The notes under the pieces were generated by a model, which worked only from the letters and a program-made list of their open reading frames with translations, had not been told where the DNA came from and did not search any database. The translations under genes and the position numbers were made by a program. Shown piece by piece: positions 1 to 7,490 of a stretch of DNA of 34,513 nt (position 1 is its first letter; every line of letters begins with the position of its first letter). Origin of the DNA: Chitinophagaceae bacterium (GTDB lineage Bacteria > Bacteroidota > Bacteroidia > Chitinophagales > Chitinophagaceae). Location of the stretch: contig JANYCA010000106.1 in assembly GCA_025360525.1 (NCBI GenBank), positions 1-34,513 on the forward strand. The letters run 5' to 3'.

Positions 1-508
1 GGAGAGGGGAGCTTGATCCTAATGCTTTGAGATCCATTTCTTGTTGGAGGGGTTGGGATATTTTTTTTACTACCTCTTTTAAATTATTTTTTACTTCATC
101 GTTGGTGAAACGAAGCATTGCAAATCCATTTTCTTTTAACCAGTTTTCTCTTGCTTTGTCAAATCTTTGCTGGTCTTCATCATTGTGGTATTCGCCATCA
201 ATTTCAAGAATCAACTTTTTTTCCAAACAAATAAAATCAGGAATATAACCAGCCACCGGATGTTGCCTTCTGAATTTAAAACCATCAATCTTTCTATTTC
301 TTACTTCCTGCCAAATAATATTTTCAGATTCAGTTTTATTCTTGCGGTTATCTTTTGCAAAGGGCAACGTATTTCGCCATTCCTGTGCAGTACTATTGAA
401 GTAATCAGGCTCTTCTTTAGAATTTATTTTGTCCTCATCAACAGCTTCAGAACCCATGCTGCCGGGGGGATTGGTCCCCCTCTCCTTTGGAGAGGGGCTA
501 GGGGTGAG
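1..508 (-). mobile_element. In-frame DUF559 nuclease insertion 2, in the LeuRS catalytic region (truncated by window)
   Basis: The second insertion in the leuS frame starts after D689, just past the EWV segment where relatives continue to the RETNTMPG…SSWYFLRY region. It opens with LTPSPSPKERG, encoded by the hairpin at 477-497, and carries a DUF559 domain at residues about 743-839. Visible there are RRQHP at 769-773, D780 in the DFICL segment, E791 and D793 in LEIDGEYH, H797, and RFTNDE near the end. Spacing of D, E, D and H is the same as in insertion 1. By eye about 53 of 96 aligned domain residues are identical between the two, so they are distinct family members. The visible end (ALGSSSPL, from GGAGAGGGG at the window start) matches the distal end of insertion 1, so only a few codons of the element should be missing. 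Confidence 0.86.
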
Positions 509-2575
509 GTCTGATAAAGTTACCCACTCCGTAATATTCGCCAAAGGTCCTTCACCTTCCGGCCCCGGTCCGTATTTATCAACATGCGGCAACTCTAGTG
601 GCAACTCTTCTGCATCCAACGGGATTGCTACCCCATCGGTCCAGATAATCGGGAATGGTTCGCCCCAATAGCGCTGGCGGCTAAAACCTGCATCTCTCAT
701 CCGGTAATTTACTTTTCGTTTGCCGATGCCCTGTTCTTCTAATTTTTGTAACACCAGTTCCGAAGCATCCATCATTTGCATGCCATTTAAAAAACCGGAG
801 TTTTCCAGGATGGCATCTTTAGTAGCATTCGCTGTTTCGCCGTTAAAATGTTTGCCAATAATGTTGGTGATGGGAATATTGAAATACTGTGCAAATTTAA
901 AATCCCTTTCATCGCCGCAAGGCACAGCCATAATGGCGCCTGTGCCATAGCCGGCCAGCACATACTCACTAATGTAAATCGGAATTTCTCTTCCATCAAA
1001 AGGGTTAACAGCATAAGCACCGGTAAAGCAGCCAGTAATTTTTTTCTCTGCCATGCGGTCCACATCGCTGCGGCTTTTTACATAGGCAATGTATTCATCT
1101 ACTGCTGCAGTTTGTTCCGCACTTTTTATTTGTTGAACCAAATTTAGTTCAGGTGCTAACACCATAAAGTCAACGCCAAACATGGTGTCCGGGCGTGTGG
1201 TGTAAACCCTCACCCCCGCCTCTCCCTTGCAGGGAGAGGAGCCTAGGACAGCTGGTTGTTTTATTTCATCAGCTTTTTGCTGTATCGTTTTTAGAACATT
1301 TTCCAGGTTGCCTGTAATTTCTTCATTTGTAAAACGCATTATTGTAAACCCAAGTTCCTTTAACCGGGCATCCCTTATTTCATCTGCATTTTTTTGTTCA
1401 GGATTGTTATGATATCCACCATCAATTTCTATTAACAGCCAAACATCCAAACAAATAAAATCAATAATGTAATTTTCTATTGGATGCTGCCTCCTGAATT
1501 TATAGCCAATATTTCTACTCCTTAAAGCATTCCACATAATTGATTCTGCTTCAGTTGAATTTTTTCTATTGATCTTGGCATTTTTAAAATTCATTGCATT
1601 GTCAACCTTATATTTGGCATATCCACGCCCGGGAACATTCTCGTTCGAAACCTTAGAAGTGCTTGAATCAGCAGAGTCCAAGTTCTCTCCCCTGCGGGGA
1701 GAGTTAGAGAGGGGAAATGTTATCTCCGCACCCACACTTTTCCCAATCCAGTTGCGCTGCATTTCTTTCATGCTGTCGCTGAAATCCACTGTTTCCAGGC
1801 CTTCCAGCAAACGGTCGGCGTATTGGGTAATGCGTAAATACCATTGGCGCATTTTCTTTTTTACCACAGGATGGCCGCCACGTTCGCTCACACCATTCAC
1901 TACTTCATCGTTGGCAAGTACCGTCCCCAACACTTCGCACCAGTTAACTTCACCATACTTACTAAAGGCAAGCCGGTATTCCATAAGAATTTCCTGTTGC
2001 TTTTTAAAATCAAACAATATCCAATCGGCTGGAGTAAACGCCGGAACTGTATCATTTGGATGTTGAATATTTCCATTGGTTTCAAATGCGCTCTCTAAAT
2101 CGGCAATGGGTTTTGCCTTGTTTGCTTTTGCATCAAAATAGCTGTTGAATATTTCTAAAAATATCCACTGTGTCCATTTATAATAAGCGGCATCGCTGGT
2201 ACGAACCTCCCGGTCCCAATCGTAGCAAAACCCAATTTTATCAAGCTGTGCTTTAAAAGTGGCAATATTATTATTGGTGGTTGTGGCCGGGTGCTGACCG
2301 GTTTCAATAGCATACTGCTCTGCCGGTAATCCAAAACTATCAAAACCCATCGGGTGCAAAACATTAAAGCCTTTCAATCTTTTATAACGGCTGAAAATAT
2401 CGCTTGCAATATAGCCCAGCGGATGCCCCACGTGTAACCCTGCGCCACTGGGATAAGGAAACATATCCAGCACATAATACTTAGGCTTATCACTTTGGTT
2501 AGAAATTCTGTAAGAATGGTTATTTTTCCAGTTGTCCTGCCATTTTTTTTCTATCTCCGTAAACTTGTAGTCCAT
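1..2575 (-). CDS. leuS: Leucyl-tRNA synthetase with two in-frame DUF559 insertions (3' end outside window)
   Basis: Class I aminoacyl-tRNA synthetase that charges tRNA-Leu in the cytoplasm. The ATG is at 2575; 858 codons are read without a stop before the left edge cuts the gene. Class I signature HVGH is at residues 48-51. The CP1 editing domain begins near 281 (GAEITF), with the threonine-rich TTRPDT at 459-464 and GYGTGAIMAVP at 542-552. The catalytic fold resumes at NYRMRDAGFSRQRYWGE (623-639). The KMSKS loop and anticodon-binding domain lie beyond the edge. Two foreign stretches interrupt the LeuRS sequence while keeping frame: residues 288-456, and 690 to at least 858. Each holds a DUF559 nuclease-like domain. 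Without them the visible LeuRS part is about 520 residues and looks normal, so a functional enzyme is plausible, though unproven. I translated the whole stretch codon by codon and found no frameshift. Confidence 0.96.
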   Translation of the reverse strand, partial: MDYKFTEIEKKWQDNWKNNHSYRISNQSDKPKYYVLDMFPYPSGAGLHVGHPLGYIASDIFSRYKRLKGFNVLHPMGFDSFGLPAEQYAIETGQHPATTTNNNIATFKAQLDKIGFCYDWDREVRTSDAAYYKWTQWIFLEIFNSYFDAKANKAKPIADLESAFETNGNIQHPNDTVPAFTPADWILFDFKKQQEILMEYRLAFSKYGEVNWCEVLGTVLANDEVVNGVSERGGHPVVKKKMRQWYLRITQYADRLLEGLETVDFSDSMKEMQRNWIGKSVGAEITFPLSNSPRRGENLDSADSSTSKVSNENVPGRGYAKYKVDNAMNFKNAKINRKNSTEAESIMWNALRSRNIGYKFRRQHPIENYIIDFICLDVWLLIEIDGGYHNNPEQKNADEIRDARLKELGFTIMRFTNEEITGNLENVLKTIQQKADEIKQPAVLGSSPCKGEAGVRVYTTRPDTMFGVDFMVLAPELNLVQQIKSAEQTAAVDEYIAYVKSRSDVDRMAEKKITGCFTGAYAVNPFDGREIPIYISEYVLAGYGTGAIMAVPCGDERDFKFAQYFNIPITNIIGKHFNGETANATKDAILENSGFLNGMQMMDASELVLQKLEEQGIGKRKVNYRMRDAGFSRQRYWGEPFPIIWTDGVAIPLDAEELPLELPHVDKYGPGPEGEGPLANITEWVTLSDLTPSPSPKERGTNPPGSMGSEAVDEDKINSKEEPDYFNSTAQEWRNTLPFAKDNRKNKTESENIIWQEVRNRKIDGFKFRRQHPVAGYIPDFICLEKKLILEIDGEYHNDEDQQRFDKARENWLKENGFAMLRFTNDEVKNNLKEVVKKISQPLQQEMDLKALGSSSPL
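477..497. repeat. Perfect hairpin at the leuS-5' end of insertion 2
   Basis: CCCCTCTCC and GGAGAGGGG form a 9-bp perfect stem around TTT. It is followed on the + strand by CTAGGGGTGAGG, the inverted counterpart of the CCCTCACCCC found at the far border of insertion 1. It is translated as PSPSPKERG. Confidence 0.87.
1219..1239. repeat. Perfect hairpin at the leuS-3' end of insertion 1
   Basis: CCTCTCCCT and AGGGAGAGG form a 9-bp perfect stem around a TGC loop. It is preceded on the + strand by CCCTCACCCCCG, which ends at the insertion border. It is translated as SSPCKGE in the leuS frame. Confidence 0.87.
1685..1703. repeat. Perfect hairpin at the leuS-5' end of insertion 1
   Basis: CTCTCCCC and GGGGAGAG form an 8-bp perfect stem around a 3-nt loop (TGC). 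The adjacent TTAGAGAGGGG up to 1714 extends the element end. It is translated as PLSNSPRRGE within LeuRS. Confidence 0.85.
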
Positions 2576-2865
2576 TGCTTGAATTTTATTTTAACATTCC
2601 TTCGTCAGTTACTATCAGTTCAAAAAAATATATTTGGTATTCATTTTTTTGAAGACGCCAAAAGTACAGCAAAGCAGGTAAAAACCTTTACTTTTGCCGC
2701 ATCTAAATAGGCTTTGTGAATAGATGTGATATGGTGAAAAAGCTCAATAAAGATATAAAGTACAAGAGTGCGACGCCTGTGAAGCAACATTGATATTCAG
2801 TAGCCGGGCTCAAAAATTGTATTTTAATTTAATTAAAACGAACACCCCAAATAAACCAACTTATT
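2576..2865. other. Divergent leuS / ftsX intergenic region with paired promoter-like boxes
   Basis: This gene-free stretch separates two divergently read genes. It holds an 8-bp inverted repeat, CAAAAGTA at 2659-2666 and TACTTTTG at 2689-2696. Each arm is a TAnnTTTG box, the Bacteroidota -7 consensus, pointing outward: one toward leuS (-), one toward ftsX (+). No good TTTG -33 element is at the expected distance, so promoter assignment is tentative. The ftsX leader would be long, about 160 nt. Nothing else recognisable is present. Confidence 0.4.
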
Positions 2866-3747
2866 ATGTCATTTTTTGGTAAAGAAACTTCGACTAAACG
2901 CAGCAAACCTTCTTATGGCTACGCAATTGTAGGCGTGGCGCTGGTGTTATTTTTATTTGGCATTGTGGGATGGTTGTTTTTAAACCTGAAAAAATCGGGC
3001 GAAATGTTCCGGGAAAATATACAGGTTCATGCCTGGATAGCGCCTACTGCCAAAAAAGTACAGATAGACTCCTTGCAAAATTATATTACCGCCTTACCCT
3101 ACGTAAAATCGGTAGAATTTGTTACCAAAGAAAAAGCCATTCAAAAATGGAACGCCGAGAATGACAGCAGCTGGAAAAAATTTATTGCCAACAATCCGCT
3201 TCCCGAGAGTGTAGATTTTTATGTAAAGAGCGATTTTATGAACAAGGATAGTTTGGACCTGTTGAGTAATAGCTTGTTGAGTAATTACGCTGGGGTTATT
3301 TCGGAAATTCAATATCCTAAAGAAACGTTGAGCAATGTGAGTTCATTAACCCGATATGTGGCTTCCTTTATCTTAATTATGGCTGTTATTTTATCAATTA
3401 TTGTAATTATCTCAATTGATAATACCATTCGTCTGGCCATGTACAGCAATCGCTTTTTAATTAAAACAATGCAAATGGTTGGCGCTACCCGGGGTTTTAT
3501 TGCAAGGCCGCTGGATGTAAGAGCTATTGTAAATGGATTGATTGCCGCTTGCATAGCCATCATTGCAGTATTTGCATTTATCATTTTGGTAGAAAATTTT
3601 GTACCCTGGCTTAGGCTACTTCGGGATGGCACCAATATGGCAATAATTGTTGGAGGTATAATGATACTGGGAATTACTATTTCGTTGGCAAGTACACACC
3701 GTTCCGTATTAAAATACCTACAAATGAAACTGGATGATTTATATTAG
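2866..3747 (+). CDS. ftsX: Cell division protein FtsX (permease-like)
   Basis: Inner-membrane partner of the ATPase FtsE. The FtsEX complex couples cytokinesis to activation of peptidoglycan hydrolases. The 293-residue product has the FtsX layout: a short cytoplasmic N-terminus, a first membrane segment at about 20-43, and a periplasmic domain at about 45-160 with the family-typical VHAWIAP start and LPYVKSVEFVTKEKA. Three further membrane segments follow (about 163-190, 217-242, 258-278), with MQMVGATRGFIARP before the third, as expected for the FtsX/MacB-like permease domain. The next two genes are read the same way with gaps of about 60-70 bp, so a cell-envelope operon with uppP is likely. 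ftsE is not in the window, as is common in Bacteroidota. Confidence 0.95.
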   Translation: MSFFGKETSTKRSKPSYGYAIVGVALVLFLFGIVGWLFLNLKKSGEMFRENIQVHAWIAPTAKKVQIDSLQNYITALPYVKSVEFVTKEKAIQKWNAENDSSWKKFIANNPLPESVDFYVKSDFMNKDSLDLLSNSLLSNYAGVISEIQYPKETLSNVSSLTRYVASFILIMAVILSIIVIISIDNTIRLAMYSNRFLIKTMQMVGATRGFIARPLDVRAIVNGLIAACIAIIAVFAFIILVENFVPWLRLLRDGTNMAIIVGGIMILGITISLASTHRSVLKYLQMKLDDLY

Positions 3748-3814
3748 GCTGATAAAATACCCAGCTGTTTAATTATAATTTCTTTTATTTACAATCAAAA
3801 AAATTGATACTTCC

Positions 3815-4075
3815 ATGGCCACTGATAAAAAGCAACTTGTTGTAAACCCCCTTTTTGGGAAAGAAAATTTTATATGGATGCTGGCCGGTGCCGCGGTAAT
3901 GGCCTTGGGCTTTTTTTTAATGGGTGGCGGTAAAAGTGCCGATCCAACTAAGTTTATGGATGGAGAAGTGTACAGTACTACCCGGATTACCATTGCACCC
4001 ATTCTGATTATAGCCGGGTTTATTGTGGAGATTTTTGCTATAATGAAGAAACCAGCAAAAAATAAAATAAGTTGA
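3815..4075 (+). CDS. DUF3098 family small membrane protein
   Basis: This 86-residue protein has two predicted membrane helices, about 19-38 (WMLAGAAVMALGFFLMGGG) and about 56-78. They are joined by a short loop containing DPTKFMDGEVYSTTRIT. This matches the DUF3098 family, found almost only in Bacteroidota and typically between ftsX and uppP as here. Its function is unknown. Its position between a division protein and an undecaprenyl-diphosphatase suggests, as inference only, a role in envelope growth. Confidence 0.85.
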   Translation: MATDKKQLVVNPLFGKENFIWMLAGAAVMALGFFLMGGGKSADPTKFMDGEVYSTTRITIAPILIIAGFIVEIFAIMKKPAKNKIS

Positions 4076-4134
4076 TAATTTACTGACAAATGCGATGAAT
4101 TTACATCGTATTTATTATTTTATGTTGAACCATC

Positions 4135-4935
4135 ATGACAACTTTTCAAGCAATCATCATTGCAATTATTGAAGGACTTACAGAATTTTTGCCCATTTCT
4201 TCCACTGCCCACATGAAATTTGCCCATCCGCTATTAGGCATTACGGCAAGTCCTTTTAATGATATGTTTGAAGTGGTAATACAGCTGGCGGCTATCCTGG
4301 CAGTAGTAGTATTGTTCTGGAAAAAGTTTTTCGATTTTAAGAGTTTTGGTTTTTACATAAAATTGATAGTAGCCGTAATCCCTGCATTAGTGGTGGGCTT
4401 CTTTTTAAAAAAGCATATTGATGCAGCATTGGGTAACCTAACATTTATTGCCTGTGTTATGATTGCAGGGGGTGTGGTTTTGTTGTTTATAGATACTGCT
4501 TTTAAAAAGCCCAGCATTGATACCAACGAAAAAATAACCAATAAAACTGCGTTTATCATTGGCTGCGGACAGGTTTTGTCGATAGTTTTTCCGGGGCTTA
4601 GTCGCAGCGCTGCTACCATTATTACAGGTATGAGCCAAAAACTTACGAGAATTACTGCTGCTGAGTTCTCCTTTTTTCTAGCCGTTCCAACCATGTTGGC
4701 AGCGTCGGCCAAAAGCTTTTTGGATACCTATAGTGAACATCCGGAAGTAATGGATAGCGCTAACTTACATACTCTGCTGCTGGGCAGTGTGGTGGCGTTT
4801 ATAGTAAGTGTACTTGCAATAAAATTCTTCATCGATTTTTTAAAGAAACACGGCTTTAGGGTATGGGGAATTTACCGGATAGTAGCCGGAGTAATTATGT
4901 TGTTGCTTATCTGGTTTGGCGTAATTGCTCATTAA
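4135..4935 (+). CDS. uppP: Undecaprenyl-diphosphatase UppP (BacA family)
   Basis: Integral membrane enzyme that dephosphorylates undecaprenyl diphosphate, regenerating the lipid carrier for peptidoglycan and other envelope polymers; it also underlies intrinsic bacitracin tolerance. The 266 residues match the usual length. Both family signatures are present: the glutamate-rich motif EGLTEFLPISSTAH at residues 13-26 (E13, E17) and the PGLSRSAAT motif at 153-161 with R157. The rest is a series of hydrophobic helices. It is the third gene of the ftsX cluster, 59 bp after the DUF3098 gene. Confidence 0.97.
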   Translation: MTTFQAIIIAIIEGLTEFLPISSTAHMKFAHPLLGITASPFNDMFEVVIQLAAILAVVVLFWKKFFDFKSFGFYIKLIVAVIPALVVGFFLKKHIDAALGNLTFIACVMIAGGVVLLFIDTAFKKPSIDTNEKITNKTAFIIGCGQVLSIVFPGLSRSAATIITGMSQKLTRITAAEFSFFLAVPTMLAASAKSFLDTYSEHPEVMDSANLHTLLLGSVVAFIVSVLAIKFFIDFLKKHGFRVWGIYRIVAGVIMLLLIWFGVIAH

Positions 4936-5126
4936 TAATAGGGAAGCATTCACAATTTTTGCAAGCCCAGTGCATCTAACAGTTACTATGTATTGACATT
5001 AATGGGATCAATCATTTTTATTTCTTTAATAACTCAATCTGTTAACACCTTAACGGAAACTTAATAATTCTTTACTGAAAAAGCGGGAGCCATATTTTGA
5101 AATGAACCAGCAAGGTTGTTGTTCGA

Positions 5127-5134
5127 TAATTTTG
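5127..5134 (+). promoter_or_regulatory. Candidate -7 promoter box upstream of the MFS gene
   Basis: TAATTTTG matches the Bacteroidota TAnnTTTG -7 consensus and would give a leader of about 45 nt before the ATG at 5185. No TTTG lies at the proper -33 distance; the nearest, at 5096-5099, is 27 bp away. The remaining gene-free bases 4936-5184 show nothing else. Confidence 0.35.
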
Positions 5135-5184
5135 TTTATTTTGGTGATGCTAATAACCAGTTAAACCAGCCAAAATAATATTTA

Positions 5185-6465
5185 ATGCAAACTGCTTCAA
5201 AAAAAATTGTGAATGGCTGGGCGATGTACGATTGGGCCAATTCAGTTTATAATCTTGTAATTACTACCACATTTTTTCCTGCGTATTTTGCAGCAGTTAC
5301 CAGCCTCAAAAATTTCCCCGATGGTATTGAATTTATGGGCAGGCATTTTGTAAACACAGAGTTAAAAGACTATGTGCTTTCTTTTGGTTTTTTAATAATT
5401 GCAATTTTATCACCTGTGCTATCTTCCATTGCCGATTACAAAGGCAACAAGAAAAACTTTATGCGGTTTTTTTGTTACATGGGAGCCTTGAGCTGCTCTA
5501 TCATGTTTTTCTTTGATAAAAATCATATTACCCTTGGCCTGATGGCATTTATGTTTGCCGGCATCGGTTTTTATGGCAGCCAGGTTTTCTACAATTCTTA
5601 CCTGCCAGAAATAGCATCAGATGAGGACATGGATAAAGTAAGTGCCAAAGGCTATTCCCTCGGGTACATAGGCAGCGTATTGATGCAGCTGGTAGGTTTT
5701 GCGATGGTTATACTTATGGAGGATAAAACGCTGGCACTAAAGCTCACCTTTTTATTGGTAGGTATCTGGTGGGTATCTTTTGCTCAAATTACTTTTAACG
5801 TTCTGCCCATCAGCAGCAAAAGCGAAAGAAAAAATAAAAAACATGTACTGGTAAATGGTTTTCATGAATTGAAGCTGGTATTTAACCAGGTAAAAGAAAT
5901 GCCGGTTTTAAAACGGTTCTTAACAGCTTTCTTTTTTTACAGTATGGGCGTACAAACTGTAATGCTGGTAGCCATTGATTTTGGTATAAAGGAACTAAAA
6001 CTGCCAGATCAAAAATTAATTATTACTGCAGTTATTATACAACTAGTGGCGATTGTTGGAGCTATTGGGATGTCCAGGCTTTCAACAAAATTGGGTAATA
6101 TACAGGTACTGATATTAACGGTTTTGTTATGGATTGGTGTGTGCATCGCAGGTTATTTTATCACTACCGAAACACATTTTTACATTATTGCAGCGCTGGT
6201 AGGTTTGGTAATGGGCGGTATTCAATCGGTTAGCCGATCTACATACGGCAAGCTGATGCCGGATACAAAAGATACAGCCTCCTTCTTTAGCTTTTATGAT
6301 GTTACAGAAAAGCTGGCAATTGTTATCGGACTGTTTACCTTTGGTTTTATTGAAGGTATCAGCAGCATTCGCCAATCAATTTTAGCGCTGATTGTATTTT
6401 TTGTTATTGGATTTATTGCACTTTGGTTTGCTGCCAATAAACAAAAAGCTTTGGCAAGGGCTTAA
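5185..6465 (+). CDS. MFS transporter, UMF1/Atg22-like family
   Basis: Twelve-helix secondary transporter of the major facilitator superfamily, 426 residues. The N-terminus (NGWAMYDWANSVYNLVITTTFFPAYF) is the hallmark of the UMF1 group related to the yeast vacuolar effluxer Atg22. GIGFYGSQVFYNSYLPEIA and the cytoplasmic-loop segment VSRSTYGKLMPDTKDTASFFSFYDVTEK are also typical. The substrate is unknown; Atg22 exports amino acids from vacuoles, but that should not be assumed here. The next gene starts 10 bp after the stop, so the two are probably co-transcribed. Confidence 0.9.
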   Translation: MQTASKKIVNGWAMYDWANSVYNLVITTTFFPAYFAAVTSLKNFPDGIEFMGRHFVNTELKDYVLSFGFLIIAILSPVLSSIADYKGNKKNFMRFFCYMGALSCSIMFFFDKNHITLGLMAFMFAGIGFYGSQVFYNSYLPEIASDEDMDKVSAKGYSLGYIGSVLMQLVGFAMVILMEDKTLALKLTFLLVGIWWVSFAQITFNVLPISSKSERKNKKHVLVNGFHELKLVFNQVKEMPVLKRFLTAFFFYSMGVQTVMLVAIDFGIKELKLPDQKLIITAVIIQLVAIVGAIGMSRLSTKLGNIQVLILTVLLWIGVCIAGYFITTETHFYIIAALVGLVMGGIQSVSRSTYGKLMPDTKDTASFFSFYDVTEKLAIVIGLFTFGFIEGISSIRQSILALIVFFVIGFIALWFAANKQKALARA

Positions 6466-6475
6466 AAAAATTACT

Positions 6476-7351
6476 ATGAATTTATTCAGCATAAATACCG
6501 GCCACTTTAAACTAGATGGCGGCGCTATGTATGGCGTTGTTCCCAAAAGCATTTGGAACAAATTGAACCCTGCAGATGAAAACAATCTTTGCAGTTGGGC
6601 CATGCGTTGTTTATTAATAGAAGATGAAGACAGGCTTATTTTGATCGATAATGGAATGGGTGATAAGCAAGATGTAAAATTCTTTGGGCATTATTACCTG
6701 CATGGCAACGATACTTTGGATAAATCCCTTGCCCAATATGGTTTTACAAGGAATGATATTACGGATGTATTTTTAACTCATTTACATTTTGATCATTGTG
6801 GCGGCAGCATAAGGAGGGTAGGAGACCGATTGGTGCCTGCATTTAAAAATGCCACTTACTGGAGCAATGAGCATCACTGGAAATGGGCTACAGTACCCAA
6901 CGACAGAGAAAAGGCCAGTTTTTTGAAAGAGAATATTTTACCGATACAGGAAAGCGGGCAGCTGCAGTTTGTGGAAGTGAATGGGGAATTGTCAATGGTA
7001 AATAAAGTCTCTTTTCATTCGTCGGGAATTATAGCTGATTTATCCATTTTAGTTGCCAACGGCCATACAGATGCCATGATGTTGCCGGTGATAAAATATA
7101 AGGGAAGAACAATTGTTTTTATGGCCGATTTGCTGCCTTCCATATCGCATATTCCATTGCCGTATGTGATGGCTTATGATATGTTTCCATTAACTACATT
7201 AAAGGAAAAGAAAAGCTTTTTAACGGAAGCGCTCGAGAAGGATTATACCTTGTTTTTTGAGCATGATCCCATCAATGAATGCTGCACTTTGCAACAAACT
7301 GAAAAAGGTATCCGGGTAAAAGAGATTTTTATATTAAGTGAAATACATTGA
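6476..7351 (+). CDS. MBL-fold metallohydrolase (lactonase-like)
   Basis: Metallo-beta-lactamase-fold hydrolase of 291 residues with a full binuclear metal site. HLHFDHCGG at 102-110 gives H102, H104, D106 and H107. H197 lies in ANGHTDAMM, D218 in FMADLLPS and H263 in FFEHDP. The order and spacing resemble the N-acyl-homoserine-lactonase-like branch, but the substrate cannot be read from sequence. I chose the ATG at 6476, 10 bp after the MFS stop. An in-frame upstream extension would overlap the MFS gene and adds no family sequence. Co-transcription with the transporter hints at a shared substrate (inference). Confidence 0.9.
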   Translation: MNLFSINTGHFKLDGGAMYGVVPKSIWNKLNPADENNLCSWAMRCLLIEDEDRLILIDNGMGDKQDVKFFGHYYLHGNDTLDKSLAQYGFTRNDITDVFLTHLHFDHCGGSIRRVGDRLVPAFKNATYWSNEHHWKWATVPNDREKASFLKENILPIQESGQLQFVEVNGELSMVNKVSFHSSGIIADLSILVANGHTDAMMLPVIKYKGRTIVFMADLLPSISHIPLPYVMAYDMFPLTTLKEKKSFLTEALEKDYTLFFEHDPINECCTLQQTEKGIRVKEIFILSEIH

Positions 7352-7374
7352 TAGTTTGTAATTGAATTACGTAA

Positions 7375-7490
7375 TTAACCTTCTAACCTGCTAAACTCTA
7401 AACTTCTAAGCCTTTTAAACACTAAACTTCTTAATCTTCTACACCCTCTAAACCTTCTAACCCCCTAACCTTGTAACCCATCTAAACTAG
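7375..7490. repeat. Degenerate tandem CTAAACTTCTAA-type repeat in a convergent gap
   Basis: This is a run of imperfect 10-14-bp units such as CTAAACTCTAAACTTCTAA, AACCTTCTAACCCCCTAACC and CTACACCCTCTAAACC. It is nearly free of G on the + strand. It fills almost the whole gap between the convergent MBL gene and the DUF3108 gene and abuts the latter's stop codon. No coding potential is seen. Confidence 0.75.

Larger units (their letters stand above)
1208..1714 (-). mobile_element. In-frame DUF559 nuclease insertion 1, in the LeuRS CP1 editing domain
   Basis: This is a 507-bp (169-codon) insertion in the leuS frame, between F287 and V457. In ordinary LeuRS these two beta strands (GAEITF… and …VYTTRPDT) are joined by a short hairpin loop. 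Residues about 337-433 match DUF559, a Vsr-like PD-(D/E)XK-type endonuclease family: RRQHP at 361-365, D372 in YIIDF, E383 and D385 in LIEIDGG, H389 in YHNN, and a final RFTNEE. The candidate metal-binding residues are therefore all present. The rest is a low-complexity linker (SNSPRRGE… on one side, SSPCKGEAG on the other) encoded by the palindromic ends at 1685-1703 and 1219-1239. No intein splicing residues are visible. The exact borders are my estimate from LeuRS conservation. Confidence 0.88.

Noticed and set aside
1208..1714. The leuS insertions as inteins
   Set aside because: No Cys/Ser at the upstream junction, no His-Asn before the downstream junction and no Hedgehog/intein blocks; DUF559 is not a usual intein nuclease.
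1569..2066. + strand open frame of 165 codons within leuS
   Set aside because: Antisense to clearly conserved LeuRS sequence; no family resemblance.
1..2575. leuS as a pseudogene or a group I/II intron host
   Set aside because: The frame is open through every codon from 2575 to the edge, and no intron-type secondary structure or reverse transcriptase is seen. Frame maintenance over two insertions argues against decay.
4936..5184. Riboswitch or small RNA after uppP
   Set aside because: No conserved fold or hairpin recognised, only a promoter-like box.
7352..7490. CRISPR array
   Set aside because: Units are short, irregular and contiguous, with no spacers of uniform length and no cas genes.
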